This document shows positions 16,665 to 25,405 of a stretch of DNA of 64,000 nt, piece after piece (the stretch's first letter is position 1; the number at the start of each line of letters is the position of its first letter). A program made the position numbers and the translations under genes. Below the pieces are notes generated by a model, which ran no database searches, had not been told where the DNA came from, and was given only the letters and a program-made list of their open reading frames with translations. The stretch covers positions 124,001 to 188,000 of the forward strand of contig JAEUHI010000043.1 in assembly GCA_016795385.1 (NCBI GenBank). The letters are read 5' to 3'. The stretch comes from Verrucomicrobiales bacterium (GTDB lineage Bacteria > Verrucomicrobiota > Verrucomicrobiia > Verrucomicrobiales > DEV007).

Positions 16665-19097
16665 TCACCGGTAATCGAGCCAGGCTGTCATCGTCGCCTC
16701 CGCGTCGCTCCGGAAACGAACCCAGTAGGCCTGGAAGCCGTCGGCGAAGAGGTGTTTCATCTCCTTGCCCGCCTCGGTTTGAAACTCGCGATAGACGACC
16801 CAGTCGCCCATGCCGGTGAGGTCCACTTCGACAGTGACCTTTGTGTTTTGGTCGGCGGAAAGGGTCAGTTCCTTCTCGTCGTAGCCGGTCATCAGATAAG
16901 CGTCGGAGACCTCGCCGGCTTTCACCGCGGTGTCTTTCCACGGACCTCCCGAGCCGATCGGTTTTCCGAGTTCCCAGAGATCATCGATCGCCCCGACCCA
17001 GAGACCGGTCTTGCCGTCGCTGCTGCGGATGACGTGGCGGTTGTCTCCCGCCTGCGCGAGATCAATGCCCGAGATGACGAGCAATCCGCGATAGCTGCAA
17101 TAATCGACGATACGCAGCCCGTGCGTCGCGACGGGACGGACGCGGCTGAAGCCGGCGGCGTTTTCGGCGGGCAGTTCGAAGAAAGTGCCGTGGCAGTTGA
17201 AAAGATCGCGTTCCGTCGCCACCTCGCGGCAGAGGCGCTCGCCGCCGAGGGGATTGGGCTGGTCGAAAGCGGCGTTCCCGCGTGGAAGGCGGAAGCGTTT
17301 CCCGGCATCGTCGGTGTAGATCACCGATGCGGCATCCGTCGAAATGACTCCCTCGCGCGAAGGGATCGCGGCGTGTTGCTCGAGCCAGGCGAGCTCGGTG
17401 GCGTTGTCGTCTGGTGTCAATGTCAGGGTGCCGTCCTGACTCGTGAGGGTGTAAAGCCCGAGCGAACCCTCTTGGGTCCGTGCCGCGAAGTGGAGATTGC
17501 GTTTGTTTTCGCCGCGGGCGCGGATGACGCCGCCGGAGGTGGCGGTCGAGGTCGAGGTGGCGATGCCGTCGAAGTTCGTCGTGCCGGCGGAACGCTCGCC
17601 GGCATCGGCGTTGGAGAATGCGGCGGTCAGCCCCTTCCCATCCGACGAAGGCGCGAGCCGGATCCAGACCCCGGGCGCGCTCGCGTCGAAGGCGGTCCAA
17701 ACGTATCCCCGCGGAGGCAACACGACCGTCTGCAAAGGCTCCCACGTGCCTTTGCCATCGCGGTCGATCTCGAGAGCGACGATCAGTTCCCCTTCCCCGT
17801 CATGCGCGAGATGAAGGGCGCGATGCTTCAAACCGCCGAAAAGATAGGGATCCGATTTCGTCCCGGCGGCGACGTCTTCCTTCAACCACACCGAACCGCG
17901 TCCGATGACGGGACCGAAGTGGTCGAGCTTCGCCGGATCGACGAACCAGAGGTTCGACTGCGACTGCGGCGCGGCGATTTCGCCCTTGGCTTTGCGTTTG
18001 TTGAGGAACTCGCTCTTCGCGGTGTCGTCGCAGCCGAAGACGAGTCGATCCTGCCATTGGCAGAAATCCCCGATCACTTTCAGATAGGTCGAGCGCGGGG
18101 CGATGCCGGAGGTATCGGCGGCGGAGAAGCCCTTGGGAAACTTCCAGAACATCCCGTGCATCGTCATGAGGAGGTCGTCCCCCTCGCCGATCTCGCGGAT
18201 GCGGGGCCATTCGGTGTTCCATCCGTGGGCGCCGTCGTAGCTGTGGCTTGCCTTGGGGAGTCGGTAGGTGTGCCAGGTGCCACCGTCGCGGAGCATGAGA
18301 AGAAGCGACTTCGCATCCCAGCCGACACTCCAGAGCGGATCGGTCGCGGGGTTTTCATTGCCGAAGATCCCGCCGGGACCGGTCACTTCGGTGAACTGGG
18401 TGCGGCGCACGACGGACCAGTCCTTCCCATTCCATTCCGCCAGGACGCCCGAGGGCACGAAGGGATCGCGGCGAGCTTCCGCGGAGTTTTCACCGTTGTT
18501 CGCGTAGACAAGCACGCCCTGGCCGGAATACATGCCCTTGCCGTGGTAGCCGGGCAGGCCGGCCTTGGGTCCGGGAGTCTTGTCCTGCTCGTCGCGGTAG
18601 AGAGGTGTCACGGCGAGGGTCTTCACGTCGATCTCGTAGAGGGCCTCTTCCATCGACGCGCAATAGATCTTCCCGGCCGGATCGGTGAGGTGGCGCGCGT
18701 TCGCGGTGGGGCGCCCGAACATCTCGGTGTAGGGGATGACGCGGACTTTGCCGGTCTCGTCAATCGCGTAGGGGCCCATGAAGAGCTGGCCGGACTCGCG
18801 GTGGATCATACGGTTCGCCGGCGTGCCGCCGATGGATTCGGGGCGGACGGTGAGGACGAGATCGGGCGAGATTTCGTAGAGCTTGTCCGAGGAACCGGAG
18901 GGCATGTGGGGCGCATAGGTCAGAGCCCAGAGTTTTCCACCCCACGGCACGACCGCACCGGTCCCGCATTCGCCCTCATTATTAAAAAAGGAGAGATGAG
19001 GATAAATCCCGCTCCATTCATCAGCGGCGCGGAGGGAAGCCGGGGCCGGCAGCAGGCTCAAGGCCGCTGCGAGGGGGAGAAATCGGGAGAGTTTCAT
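16665..19097 (-). CDS. Large secreted protein of unknown function
   Basis: An 810-residue protein with a clear signal peptide (MKLSRFLPLAAALSLLPAPA, then ASLRAADEW). I do not recognise a characterised family. Repeated W- and G-containing segments that look like beta-propeller blades occur in both halves: PWGGKLWALTYAPHMPSGSS and MTMHGMFWKFPKGF in the first, LFNCHGTFFELPAE and LRIVDYCSYRGLLVISGID in the second. SNLWFVDPAKLDHFGPVIGR resembles TGLWVGAIDDLWELGKPIGS, and PYLFGG resembles AYLMTG, so the protein appears to contain an internal duplication. Terminal beta-rich stretches follow each half. It is the upstream neighbour of the phosphoesterase on the same strand, 64 bases away, so the two may be expressed together. 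A carbohydrate-related role is possible but has no direct support. Confidence 0.75.
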   Translation of the reverse strand: MKLSRFLPLAAALSLLPAPASLRAADEWSGIYPHLSFFNNEGECGTGAVVPWGGKLWALTYAPHMPSGSSDKLYEISPDLVLTVRPESIGGTPANRMIHRESGQLFMGPYAIDETGKVRVIPYTEMFGRPTANARHLTDPAGKIYCASMEEALYEIDVKTLAVTPLYRDEQDKTPGPKAGLPGYHGKGMYSGQGVLVYANNGENSAEARRDPFVPSGVLAEWNGKDWSVVRRTQFTEVTGPGGIFGNENPATDPLWSVGWDAKSLLLMLRDGGTWHTYRLPKASHSYDGAHGWNTEWPRIREIGEGDDLLMTMHGMFWKFPKGFSAADTSGIAPRSTYLKVIGDFCQWQDRLVFGCDDTAKSEFLNKRKAKGEIAAPQSQSNLWFVDPAKLDHFGPVIGRGSVWLKEDVAAGTKSDPYLFGGLKHRALHLAHDGEGELIVALEIDRDGKGTWEPLQTVVLPPRGYVWTAFDASAPGVWIRLAPSSDGKGLTAAFSNADAGERSAGTTNFDGIATSTSTATSGGVIRARGENKRNLHFAARTQEGSLGLYTLTSQDGTLTLTPDDNATELAWLEQHAAIPSREGVISTDAASVIYTDDAGKRFRLPRGNAAFDQPNPLGGERLCREVATERDLFNCHGTFFELPAENAAGFSRVRPVATHGLRIVDYCSYRGLLVISGIDLAQAGDNRHVIRSSDGKTGLWVGAIDDLWELGKPIGSGGPWKDTAVKAGEVSDAYLMTGYDEKELTLSADQNTKVTVEVDLTGMGDWVVYREFQTEAGKEMKHLFADGFQAYWVRFRSDAEATMTAWLDYR

Positions 19098-19280
19098 GCG
19101 GATGTCGAAAATACGTAGGAATGAGTAAGAGCGGGTCTCTTTCCCAGAAAGTCAGAAAAGCCCCCGCTTGGACAGACTTTCCTACACGAGACCCGCAAAA
19201 TCAGGGCGTTCCAAAGCGATGATTTCATGGAAATTTGAATAAAAAACCAAGAAACAAGGCCTTGCCATCATATTGAAATA

Positions 19281-20798
19281 ATGGAAATTACTGTAAATAT
19301 GACTCCTCACCGGAAGCGAGAGCTCCCCAAACTTTCATCTCTGCCGAAAAAAGGCTCCACCGCGCCCATCGCGATCCGCCCGGTGATGCCCCGTGCCCTG
19401 CCCGCGGCAGCGGCGGTGACGAGTGACGCGGAGGAGACGATCCGGCAGCTCGAAAAGGTGGTCTCGGAGTTCATGATCCAATACCCGAGCCACACGCAGC
19501 GCATCCCCGCGCTGCGGCCGGGCGAGCATCCGTTGATCGCCTTTGTCCGCTCGATGGCCGCCTCGATGGCGGCCAAGCAGGAGCAGCTCGAGAAGTTGAA
19601 CCAGGAAGTGCTGGAGGCGGCGAAGGAAAAGGAGCGTTTCTTCGCCAACATGAGCCACGAGGTCCGCACGCCGATGAACGGGATCTTCGGCATGGTGAAT
19701 CTTCTCCTCGAGATGGATCTCGATCCGATCCAGCGCGAGCATCTCGAGACGATCCACAGCTCGAGCGAGTCGCTCCTGAACATCCTCGACGACATCCTCG
19801 ACTACGCGAAACTGAACGCGAAGGAGATGCCGCTGAAGCCGCGTCCTTTCGAGTTGCAGAAGTTGATCCGAGAAGTCCTCCTCGTCTACAAGGCGAACGC
19901 CGACACGCGCCACATCGGCCTCTCCGCGACGATCTGCGAGACGCTGCCGGAGCGTTTCGTCGCCGACGACCTGCGCCTGAAGCAGGTCCTTTCGAATCTG
20001 ACGAGCAATGCGATCAAGTTCACCGATTCCGGCGAGGTCTCGGTGACGGTGCAGGGCCATCGCAAGGCGGGACGCGATCAACTCCTTTTCCAGGTGCACG
20101 ACTCGGGCATCGGCATCAGCGAGGAGGCGGGTGCGACGCTCTTCGCTCCGTTCCGGCAGATCGACACGGCCAAACCCCGTTGCCATTCGGGCACGGGACT
20201 GGGTCTCGCCATTTCCAAAAATCTCGTCGAGCTGATGGGCGGCCGGATCTGGTTCGAGAGCGAGCCGGGCGTGGGCACGACCTTCTTCTTTACGATCGAC
20301 TACGAGACCGCGACGGCGCCGGAGCAGGAAGAGACCCTCGTCTGTCGCCGCCTCCTCCCGCCTCCGGTGCAGGAACACCAGACTCGCGAAGACGGCCGCT
20401 CGCGCGTGCTCCTCGTCGAAGACAACAAGGTGAATCAAAAGGTGGCGCGACTCACCCTCGAGCAGCTCGGCTGCGATGTCACGATCGCGAACAACGGACG
20501 CGAGGCGGTCGATCTCGCCGAAGGGCCCCTGCCCTTCGATCTCATCCTGATGGATGTGAACATGCCGGTGATGGATGGCTTCGAAGCCACCACCGCGATC
20601 CGGCGCCTCGATCACCCGAATGCCGCCGCCCCGATCTTCGCGATGACGGGCATGGTCTTCGAAGAGGATCGCGAACGCTGCTTCGCCGCGGGGATGAACG
20701 ACGTCATCACGAAGCCTTTCTCCTTGCAGGATCTCCGGCAAAGGATCGCGACGCTCCATGCGGAGCCCGAAGTCGAGGGCATCGCGCTGAGCTCCTGA
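19281..20798 (+). CDS. Cytoplasmic hybrid histidine kinase
   Basis: A 505-residue hybrid sensor kinase with no membrane helix. The N-terminal 95 residues are poorly defined. A coiled coil (about 97-118, [20 protein letters not shown]) leads into HisKA with His126 ([15 protein letters not shown]), HATPase_c (N243; [27 protein letters not shown]) and a receiver domain with Asp425 ([15 protein letters not shown]) and Lys478. The layout is that of BarA/Barrett-type soluble hybrid kinases, which usually relay to an HPt protein. No HPt or response regulator gene lies nearby. The start may instead be the ATG at 19299. The input signal cannot be inferred. Confidence 0.9.
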   Translation: MEITVNMTPHRKRELPKLSSLPKKGSTAPIAIRPVMPRALPAAAAVTSDAEETIRQLEKVVSEFMIQYPSHTQRIPALRPGEHPLIAFVRSMAASMAAKQEQLEKLNQEVLEAAKEKERFFANMSHEVRTPMNGIFGMVNLLLEMDLDPIQREHLETIHSSSESLLNILDDILDYAKLNAKEMPLKPRPFELQKLIREVLLVYKANADTRHIGLSATICETLPERFVADDLRLKQVLSNLTSNAIKFTDSGEVSVTVQGHRKAGRDQLLFQVHDSGIGISEEAGATLFAPFRQIDTAKPRCHSGTGLGLAISKNLVELMGGRIWFESEPGVGTTFFFTIDYETATAPEQEETLVCRRLLPPPVQEHQTREDGRSRVLLVEDNKVNQKVARLTLEQLGCDVTIANNGREAVDLAEGPLPFDLILMDVNMPVMDGFEATTAIRRLDHPNAAAPIFAMTGMVFEEDRERCFAAGMNDVITKPFSLQDLRQRIATLHAEPEVEGIALSS

Positions 20799-20813
20799 TC
20801 GGAGCAAGCCGCT

Positions 20814-21683
20814 TCATTCGAGACGGGCTTTCGCGAAATCGACGAGGGAAAATCCAAGGTCGTGCCGGGCGTCGAAGTCGGCCGCACGCCGCAACCACTC
20901 CTCGGGGCCGGGGATGACTCCTTCGCGAGGTGCGATCACCACGAGATTCCCCGAATCCGGCACTGCGAAACCCGCCATGCCCGGAAAGACTTCACGGATC
21001 GCGGCCAGATCCTCCTCCGTCCGCGGATCGGCGGCGATGAGGTTGAAGGCCACAAGTCCACCCGGGGTAAGACGGTCGCGGATCTGCCCGAGAAACTCCC
21101 GCGTCTTCAATCGACGCGTTTTCTCCTCCAGTCCCGACGCCTCGGGCGCGCGCAGAAACGCGTCGAGGTAGATCGCGTCGTAGGTCTCCGCGGTCTGCGC
21201 GACGAAGTCGAAGGCATCGGCCGTATGCAGGCGGACCGTCGGCCCCTCCTCGATCCCGAAGTGGGAACGGGCGACCGCCACCACCGCCGGATCGATCTCC
21301 ACCGCCTCGACCAGAGTCGCGGGGAAACGCTGTCCGAGGAAACGCACCATCCCGCCACCACCCACACCGAGGATGAGGACGCGCTCCTGGGGCTCGCGGT
21401 GAAGCAGGGAGAGGAAAAGGCCCCGGGTGTAGCCGAGACGCAGGTTTCCGGGAGCGGCGAGGTCGACCGAGGATTGGCATTGCTCCTCGCCGGACTCGTC
21501 GACAAAGAGCAGGCTCCTCACCTTGCCGCGCTCGCGAACGCGGAGGAACGAATAGGCCGACCGCTCTTCGTGGATGACCTGTCCGTAGCGGGCCTCGGGC
21601 GACGGAAAGGCGAACCAGGCCAGCACGGCGATCGCGCCGCCGAGGAGGGCAACGACAAAAGAGGCGAGGGAGAGGGGCTTCAT
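20814..21683 (-). CDS. Spermidine-synthase-like methyltransferase-fold protein
   Basis: A 289-residue protein with one N-terminal transmembrane helix (MKPLSLASFVVALLGGAIAV) and a spermidine-synthase-type Rossmann domain. Visible blocks are the motif I loop VLILGVGGGGMVRFLGQRFP, the acidic residue of motif II (AVEIDPAVVAVARSHFG) and the Asp-containing YDAIYLDAF. Many such bacterial proteins are membrane-tethered and are not proven polyamine synthases; the conserved aspartates of true SpeE cannot be checked fully here. The start at 21683 removes an unlikely 15-residue extension. It lies convergent to the hybrid kinase with 15 bases between stops and divergent from prs. Function is uncertain. 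Confidence 0.75.
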   Translation of the reverse strand: MKPLSLASFVVALLGGAIAVLAWFAFPSPEARYGQVIHEERSAYSFLRVRERGKVRSLLFVDESGEEQCQSSVDLAAPGNLRLGYTRGLFLSLLHREPQERVLILGVGGGGMVRFLGQRFPATLVEAVEIDPAVVAVARSHFGIEEGPTVRLHTADAFDFVAQTAETYDAIYLDAFLRAPEASGLEEKTRRLKTREFLGQIRDRLTPGGLVAFNLIAADPRTEEDLAAIREVFPGMAGFAVPDSGNLVVIAPREGVIPGPEEWLRRAADFDARHDLGFSLVDFAKARLE

Positions 21684-21806
21684 TTCCGCTGGAAAACCCC
21701 ACGATAGACCCTCTTCGCCGGATGACACGACCCTCTTCCGTCATCGGCGGCGCCCCTAGGACTTTTCGCTGGCGTTTTGTAACGTTTTCGCGAGGATGGG
21801 GCCGTC

Positions 21807-22745
21807 ATGCACCTCGACCTACGCATTTTCAGCGGATCCGCCCACCCCGAGCTCGCCGACGAGATCGCCGGCTACCTCGGCGTCCGTCGTTCGGACGCCA
21901 CCGTGAAGCATTTCCCGGACGGCGAGACCTTCGTGAAAATCAACGAGAACATCCGCAAACGCGACATCTTCATCGTCCAGCCGACCTGTCCGCCGACGAA
22001 CCAGAATCTGATGGAGCTGCTCATCATGGTCGACGCGGCGAAACGCGCCAGCGCCGAGAGCATCACCGCCGTGATCCCCTTTTTCGGCTACGCCCGGCAG
22101 GATCGCAAGGACCAGCCGCGCGTGCCCATCACCGCGAAACTCGTCGCGAATCTCCTCACCGCCGCCGGTGTCACCCGCGTCCTCACGATCGATCTCCACG
22201 CCGGGCAGATCCAGGGTTTCTTCGACATCCCGGTCGATCATCTCTATGCCATGCCCGTGCTGATCAAGTACTTGCGTGACAAGGGCGTCTCCGACAACCT
22301 CGTCGTCGTCTCCCCCGATGTCGGCGGCATGAAAATGGCCCACGCCTATTCCAAGGCCCTCGGCACCCCCCTCGCGATCGTCGCCAAAAACCGTGTCAGC
22401 GCCACCGAGGTGGAGGCCATCAGCCTCATCGGTGAAGTGGAGGGCAAGGACGTCCTCCTCGTCGACGACATCTCCGAGACGGCCGGCACCCTCACCTCGG
22501 CGGCGAAGCTGCTGCGTCAGAAAGGGGCCAAACGCATCTTCGCCGGCGTCTCCCACGCCGTCCTCGGCGACCAAGGCCGCCAGCGTATCGCCGAATCCGA
22601 GATCGAGGAGCTGATTTCCACCAACAGCACCCCCTACGCCGTCGGCGAGAAGGTGAAAACCGTGAGTGTGGCGGAGATTTTGGGCGAGGCGATCCGCCGG
22701 ATCCACTTCGGGGAATCGGTCACATCTCTCTTTGACATTTCCTGA
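21807..22745 (+). CDS. prs: Ribose-phosphate pyrophosphokinase
   Basis: PRPP synthetase (312 residues) makes phosphoribosyl pyrophosphate from ribose 5-phosphate and ATP for nucleotide, histidine and tryptophan synthesis. Family blocks are all present: FPDGETFVKINENIR, the flexible-loop GYARQDRKD, DLHAGQIQGFFDIPVDHL, and the PRPP-binding loop LLVDDISETAGTL. The usual form of that loop has Met-Ile or Ile-Val in place of Ile-Ser, a minor variation. The length is typical. rplY follows after about 80 bases; the rplY promoter lies inside the last codons of prs, an arrangement often seen for the conserved prs-rplY pair. Confidence 0.96.
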   Translation: MHLDLRIFSGSAHPELADEIAGYLGVRRSDATVKHFPDGETFVKINENIRKRDIFIVQPTCPPTNQNLMELLIMVDAAKRASAESITAVIPFFGYARQDRKDQPRVPITAKLVANLLTAAGVTRVLTIDLHAGQIQGFFDIPVDHLYAMPVLIKYLRDKGVSDNLVVVSPDVGGMKMAHAYSKALGTPLAIVAKNRVSATEVEAISLIGEVEGKDVLLVDDISETAGTLTSAAKLLRQKGAKRIFAGVSHAVLGDQGRQRIAESEIEELISTNSTPYAVGEKVKTVSVAEILGEAIRRIHFGESVTSLFDIS

Positions 22746-22760
22746 GGGGTCGCCTAGATT
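22732..22760 (+). promoter_or_regulatory. Sigma-70-type promoter for rplY
   Basis: TTGACA (22732-22737), a 17-base spacer and TAGATT (22755-22760). The -35 hexamer lies inside the last codons of prs and the -10 just past its stop codon. Spacing and sequence are close to consensus and it is correctly oriented 67 bases before rplY. Confidence 0.65.
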
Positions 22761-22774
22761 CCCCGCCCCCTGAC

Positions 22775-22792
22775 CCCCGGCCGGAACCGGGG
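22775..22792 (+). other. GC-rich hairpin in the rplY leader
   Basis: CCCCGG, six bases, CCGGGG: a 6-bp stem in the short leader between the rplY promoter and its start. It could mark a leader control structure, but short GC-rich palindromes occur by chance in DNA of this composition. Confidence 0.3.
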
Positions 22793-22826
22793 AGGGCGTA
22801 TTCCAATCCTGAAACACACCGGAACG

Positions 22827-23408
22827 ATGGCCAAACAAGAAACTCTCCAAGCCGAAAAACGCGACGTCAAAGGCACGACCGCCTCGAAGCGCCTTCGCCG
22901 CTCCGGTGTCGTCCCCGCCGTGATCTACGGTGGCAATTCCGACGCGCTCATCCAGCTCGACGGCAAGTCCTTCACCGACCTCGCCCGCAAGCACAGCGCC
23001 AACTTCCTCGTGAACATCGAGGTGTCCGGTGAGAAGGGCAAGCTCGCGATCGTGCAGGACATCCAGCGCAACCCTCTCAACGGTTCGCTCATCCATGTCG
23101 ATTTCCGCGCCGTGACCGAGAGCGACACCATCCACGCCGTCGTCCCGATCGAACTTCACGGTGAACCGGTGGGCGTGAAGGCCGGCGGCCTCCTCGAGCA
23201 GCTTGTGCACGAGATCGAAATCCACTGCCGCCCGGCCGACCTCCCCGAGAAGCTCATCAACGACGTGGAAGGCCTGGAACTCGGCCAAACCCTCAAGGTT
23301 TCGGACCTCAACCTGCCGAAGGGCGTCACCGTGAAGATGGACGGCGATGTGCTCGTCGCCATCATCAACCAGACCCGCGCCTCGGTCTCCCAGAGCAACG
23401 CCTCCTGA
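22827..23408 (+). CDS. rplY: 50S ribosomal protein L25/general stress protein Ctc
   Basis: The long, two-domain (TL5/Ctc) form of bL25, 193 residues, which binds 5S rRNA in the large subunit. The N-terminal L25 domain shows KRDVKGTTASKRLRRSG and VVPAVIYGGN. The TL5 C-terminal domain shows VVPIELHGEPVGVKAGG, LLEQLVHEIEIHCRPADLPE and DLNLPKGVTVKMDGD. It is preceded by its own promoter in the end of prs and followed by a strong intrinsic terminator, so it is probably transcribed both alone and with prs. Confidence 0.95.
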   Translation: MAKQETLQAEKRDVKGTTASKRLRRSGVVPAVIYGGNSDALIQLDGKSFTDLARKHSANFLVNIEVSGEKGKLAIVQDIQRNPLNGSLIHVDFRAVTESDTIHAVVPIELHGEPVGVKAGGLLEQLVHEIEIHCRPADLPEKLINDVEGLELGQTLKVSDLNLPKGVTVKMDGDVLVAIINQTRASVSQSNAS

Positions 23409-23444
23409 TCCCCCCGGGAAGCCGTTTTGGCAAATCACCCTTTG

Positions 23445-23475
23445 AAAAAGCCCCGGTTCCGACCGGGGCTTTTTT
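23445..23475 (+). terminator. Strong intrinsic terminator after rplY
   Basis: AAAAAGCCCCGGT, the 4-base loop TCCG, and ACCGGGGCTTTTT form a 13-bp perfect stem ending in a T-run. It closes the prs-rplY unit. The same stem also reads as an A/T-flanked terminator on the other strand. Confidence 0.92.
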
Positions 23476-23494
23476 GTTTTCCCCTCCCTTCGGC

Positions 23495-24523
23495 ATGAGC
23501 TCACTCTCCGTCTCCGTCGTGATGCCGGCCAGGAACGCGGAGAGGACGCTCGCGGCCTCCGTGGCAAGCCTCCAGGCGCAGGACCTCGGCGACCTCGAGA
23601 TCGTGCTGGTCGATCACGCCTCGGACGATGACACCGGTGCGATCATGGACCGTCTTGCCCGCGACGACGAGCGGATCCGGGTCCATCGATGGGACGGTAC
23701 CTTTGTCGAAGCCGCCAATCTCGCCTGGCAGGCGGCCACCGGCGATCTCATCGCCCGGATGGATGCCGACGACATCGCCCACCCCGCCCGGCTCAGGATG
23801 CAGCGCGATGTTCTCGCGGCTCAACCCGACCTCGCCGGCTGTGGGACGCTCGTCCGCATCCGCAAGCGGCTGGAGAACGGCGACCTCGCTCCCGCCGATG
23901 GAGGCTACCAGCGCTACGAACGCTGGATCAACGGAGTCGTATCCCCCGAAGCGATCGCCGCCGAGCGTTTCGTCGACAGTCCCCTTCCGAATCCCACGAT
24001 GATGCTCCGGCGCGAAGTACTCGTGGCGGCCGGCGGCTACGCCGATCCCGAGTGGGCCGAGGATTACGATCTTTGGCTGCGACTTCTCGAGCAAGGGCAT
24101 CGTCTCGGGAAACTGCCCGAGGTCCTCCTCGATTGGCTCGACGGACCGACCCGCGCGACCCGCTCGCAGGATCGTTATTCCCTCGCCCTTTTCCAGGAGG
24201 CGAAGGCCCATTACCTTTCCCGCCATCCCATGGTGCGGGAGAAAGGCGTCGTCATTTGTGGCGCCGGACCCACCGGCAAAGACCTCGCGAAGCGCCTTCG
24301 TCGTCACGGCGTGGTCATCCACGCCTTCCTCGAAGTGAACGAACGCCAGATCGGCCAGCGCATCGCGGGCCTTCCCGTGCTCGCGTCCGACCGCGCCGCC
24401 GAATTCACCGGCCTCGCCGTGATGCTCTCCGCCGCCGGACGCGCCCCCGCCCGCGAAACCATCCGCGAACTCATCACCGGCGCCGGATTTTGCGAAGGTG
24501 ACGACTTTTTCTGCGTCGCTTGA
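23495..24523 (+). CDS. Family 2 glycosyltransferase with C-terminal Rossmann-like (PglD_N-type) domain
   Basis: A 342-residue protein. Residues 1-225 are a GT-A family 2 glycosyltransferase: VVMPARNAERTLAASVASLQ, VDHASDDDTGAIMD, the metal-binding DxD-type motif RMDADDIAHPARL and WAEDYDLWLRLLEQGH. After about residue 245 a second domain begins with a nucleotide-binding-like loop (VVICGAGPTGKDLAKRL) and RIAGLPVLASDRA, resembling the PglD N-terminal Rossmann-like domain. The start at 23495 was chosen because the TTG at 23474 lies in the terminator tail. It lies away from the main polysaccharide locus and directly upstream of a heptamer array and hisA. Donor and acceptor sugars are unknown. Confidence 0.85.
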   Translation: MSSLSVSVVMPARNAERTLAASVASLQAQDLGDLEIVLVDHASDDDTGAIMDRLARDDERIRVHRWDGTFVEAANLAWQAATGDLIARMDADDIAHPARLRMQRDVLAAQPDLAGCGTLVRIRKRLENGDLAPADGGYQRYERWINGVVSPEAIAAERFVDSPLPNPTMMLRREVLVAAGGYADPEWAEDYDLWLRLLEQGHRLGKLPEVLLDWLDGPTRATRSQDRYSLALFQEAKAHYLSRHPMVREKGVVICGAGPTGKDLAKRLRRHGVVIHAFLEVNERQIGQRIAGLPVLASDRAAEFTGLAVMLSAAGRAPARETIRELITGAGFCEGDDFFCVA

Positions 24524-24529
24524 GGCTTC

Positions 24530-24564
24530 TTACCTTTTACCTTTCACTTTTTACCTTTTACTCT
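24530..24564 (+). repeat. Five-unit heptamer array (TTACCTT type) before hisA
   Basis: Five consecutive 7-base units: TTACCTT, TTACCTT, TCACTTT, TTACCTT, TTACTCT. They fill the gap between the glycosyltransferase stop and the hisA start, ending five bases before the ATG. The period is exactly 7, as in the arrays near 61.1 and 61.6 kb, with a different unit. Confidence 0.8.
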
Positions 24565-24569
24565 CTCAC

Positions 24570-25349
24570 ATGCCCCGCCACGCCCAGTTCCGTCCCTGCA
24601 TCGACCTCCATGAAGGCCGCGTGAAGCAGATCGTCGGCGGCACGCTCGATTCGGAGACCGAATCGCTGAAAACGAATTTCGTGAGCGATCGTCCCGCCTC
24701 TTGGTTCGCGGCGCGCTATGCGGAAGACGGCCTGCGTGGCGGCCACGTCATCCAGCTCGGTCCGGGCAACACCACGGCGGCTCGTGAAGCCCTCGCCGCC
24801 TATCCCGGCGGGCTCCAGCTCGGCGGCGGCATCACCGCCGACAACGCCGCGGAGTGGCTCGGGGCCGGAGCCTCGCATGTCATCGCCACGTCCTTCCTCT
24901 TCGACAAGGAAGGCCGCTTCCAGCCCGATCACCTCAACCGCCTTCTCGCCGAGACGGGACGGGAGAGACTCGTCATCGATCTCAGTTGCCGCCGCCGCGA
25001 CGGGGGCTGGATCGTGGCGATGAACCGCTGGCAGACCCTCACCGATCTCGCGGTGACCCCCGAAACGCTCGACGCCCTCGCGGAATCCTGCGACGAGTTC
25101 CTCATCCACGCTGCCGATGTCGAGGGAAAATGCCAGGGCATCGACGGGGATTTGGTGCGAATGTTAGGCTCGTGGGGCGGGATCCCGATGACCTACGCCG
25201 GCGGCGCATCCTCCTTCGCCGATCTCGAACTCGTCGATCGCCTCGGCGGTGGCAAGGTCGATCTCACCATCGGCAGCGCCCTCGATCTGTTCGGCGGCGA
25301 TGGCGTGAAGTATGAAGATTGCGTGGTGTGGAACCGGGGGGTGCCGTGA
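24570..25349 (+). CDS. hisA: Eukaryotic-type phosphoribosylformimino-AICAR ribotide isomerase
   Basis: Histidine biosynthesis isomerase (259 residues) that converts ProFAR to PRFAR. The sequence follows the eukaryotic HIS6 type rather than ordinary bacterial HisA: FRPCIDLHEGRVKQIVGGTL, LKTNFVSDRPASWFAARYAE, HVIQLGPGN, LQLGGGITADNAAEWL, VIDLSCRRRDGGWIVAMNRW, FLIHAADVEGKCQGID and GKVDLTIGSALDLFGGDGVK. Each block lines up with the yeast enzyme as I remember it. The catalytic acidic residue of the first beta-strand (CIDLHEG) and the second one (HAADVEG) are present. It is separated from other his genes. The start at 24570 avoids translating the heptamer array. Such genes occur in a few bacteria, but this is not the common form. 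Confidence 0.9.
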   Translation: MPRHAQFRPCIDLHEGRVKQIVGGTLDSETESLKTNFVSDRPASWFAARYAEDGLRGGHVIQLGPGNTTAAREALAAYPGGLQLGGGITADNAAEWLGAGASHVIATSFLFDKEGRFQPDHLNRLLAETGRERLVIDLSCRRRDGGWIVAMNRWQTLTDLAVTPETLDALAESCDEFLIHAADVEGKCQGIDGDLVRMLGSWGGIPMTYAGGASSFADLELVDRLGGGKVDLTIGSALDLFGGDGVKYEDCVVWNRGVP

Positions 25350-25405
25350 CCCGCGCTTTTTTCCTCATTCCCTGATTCGAGCCCTCACGCTCGCCAGACA
25401 GAACC

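Noticed and set aside
21819..23567. 582-codon minus-strand open frame
   Set aside because: Antisense across prs and rplY, both certain genes.
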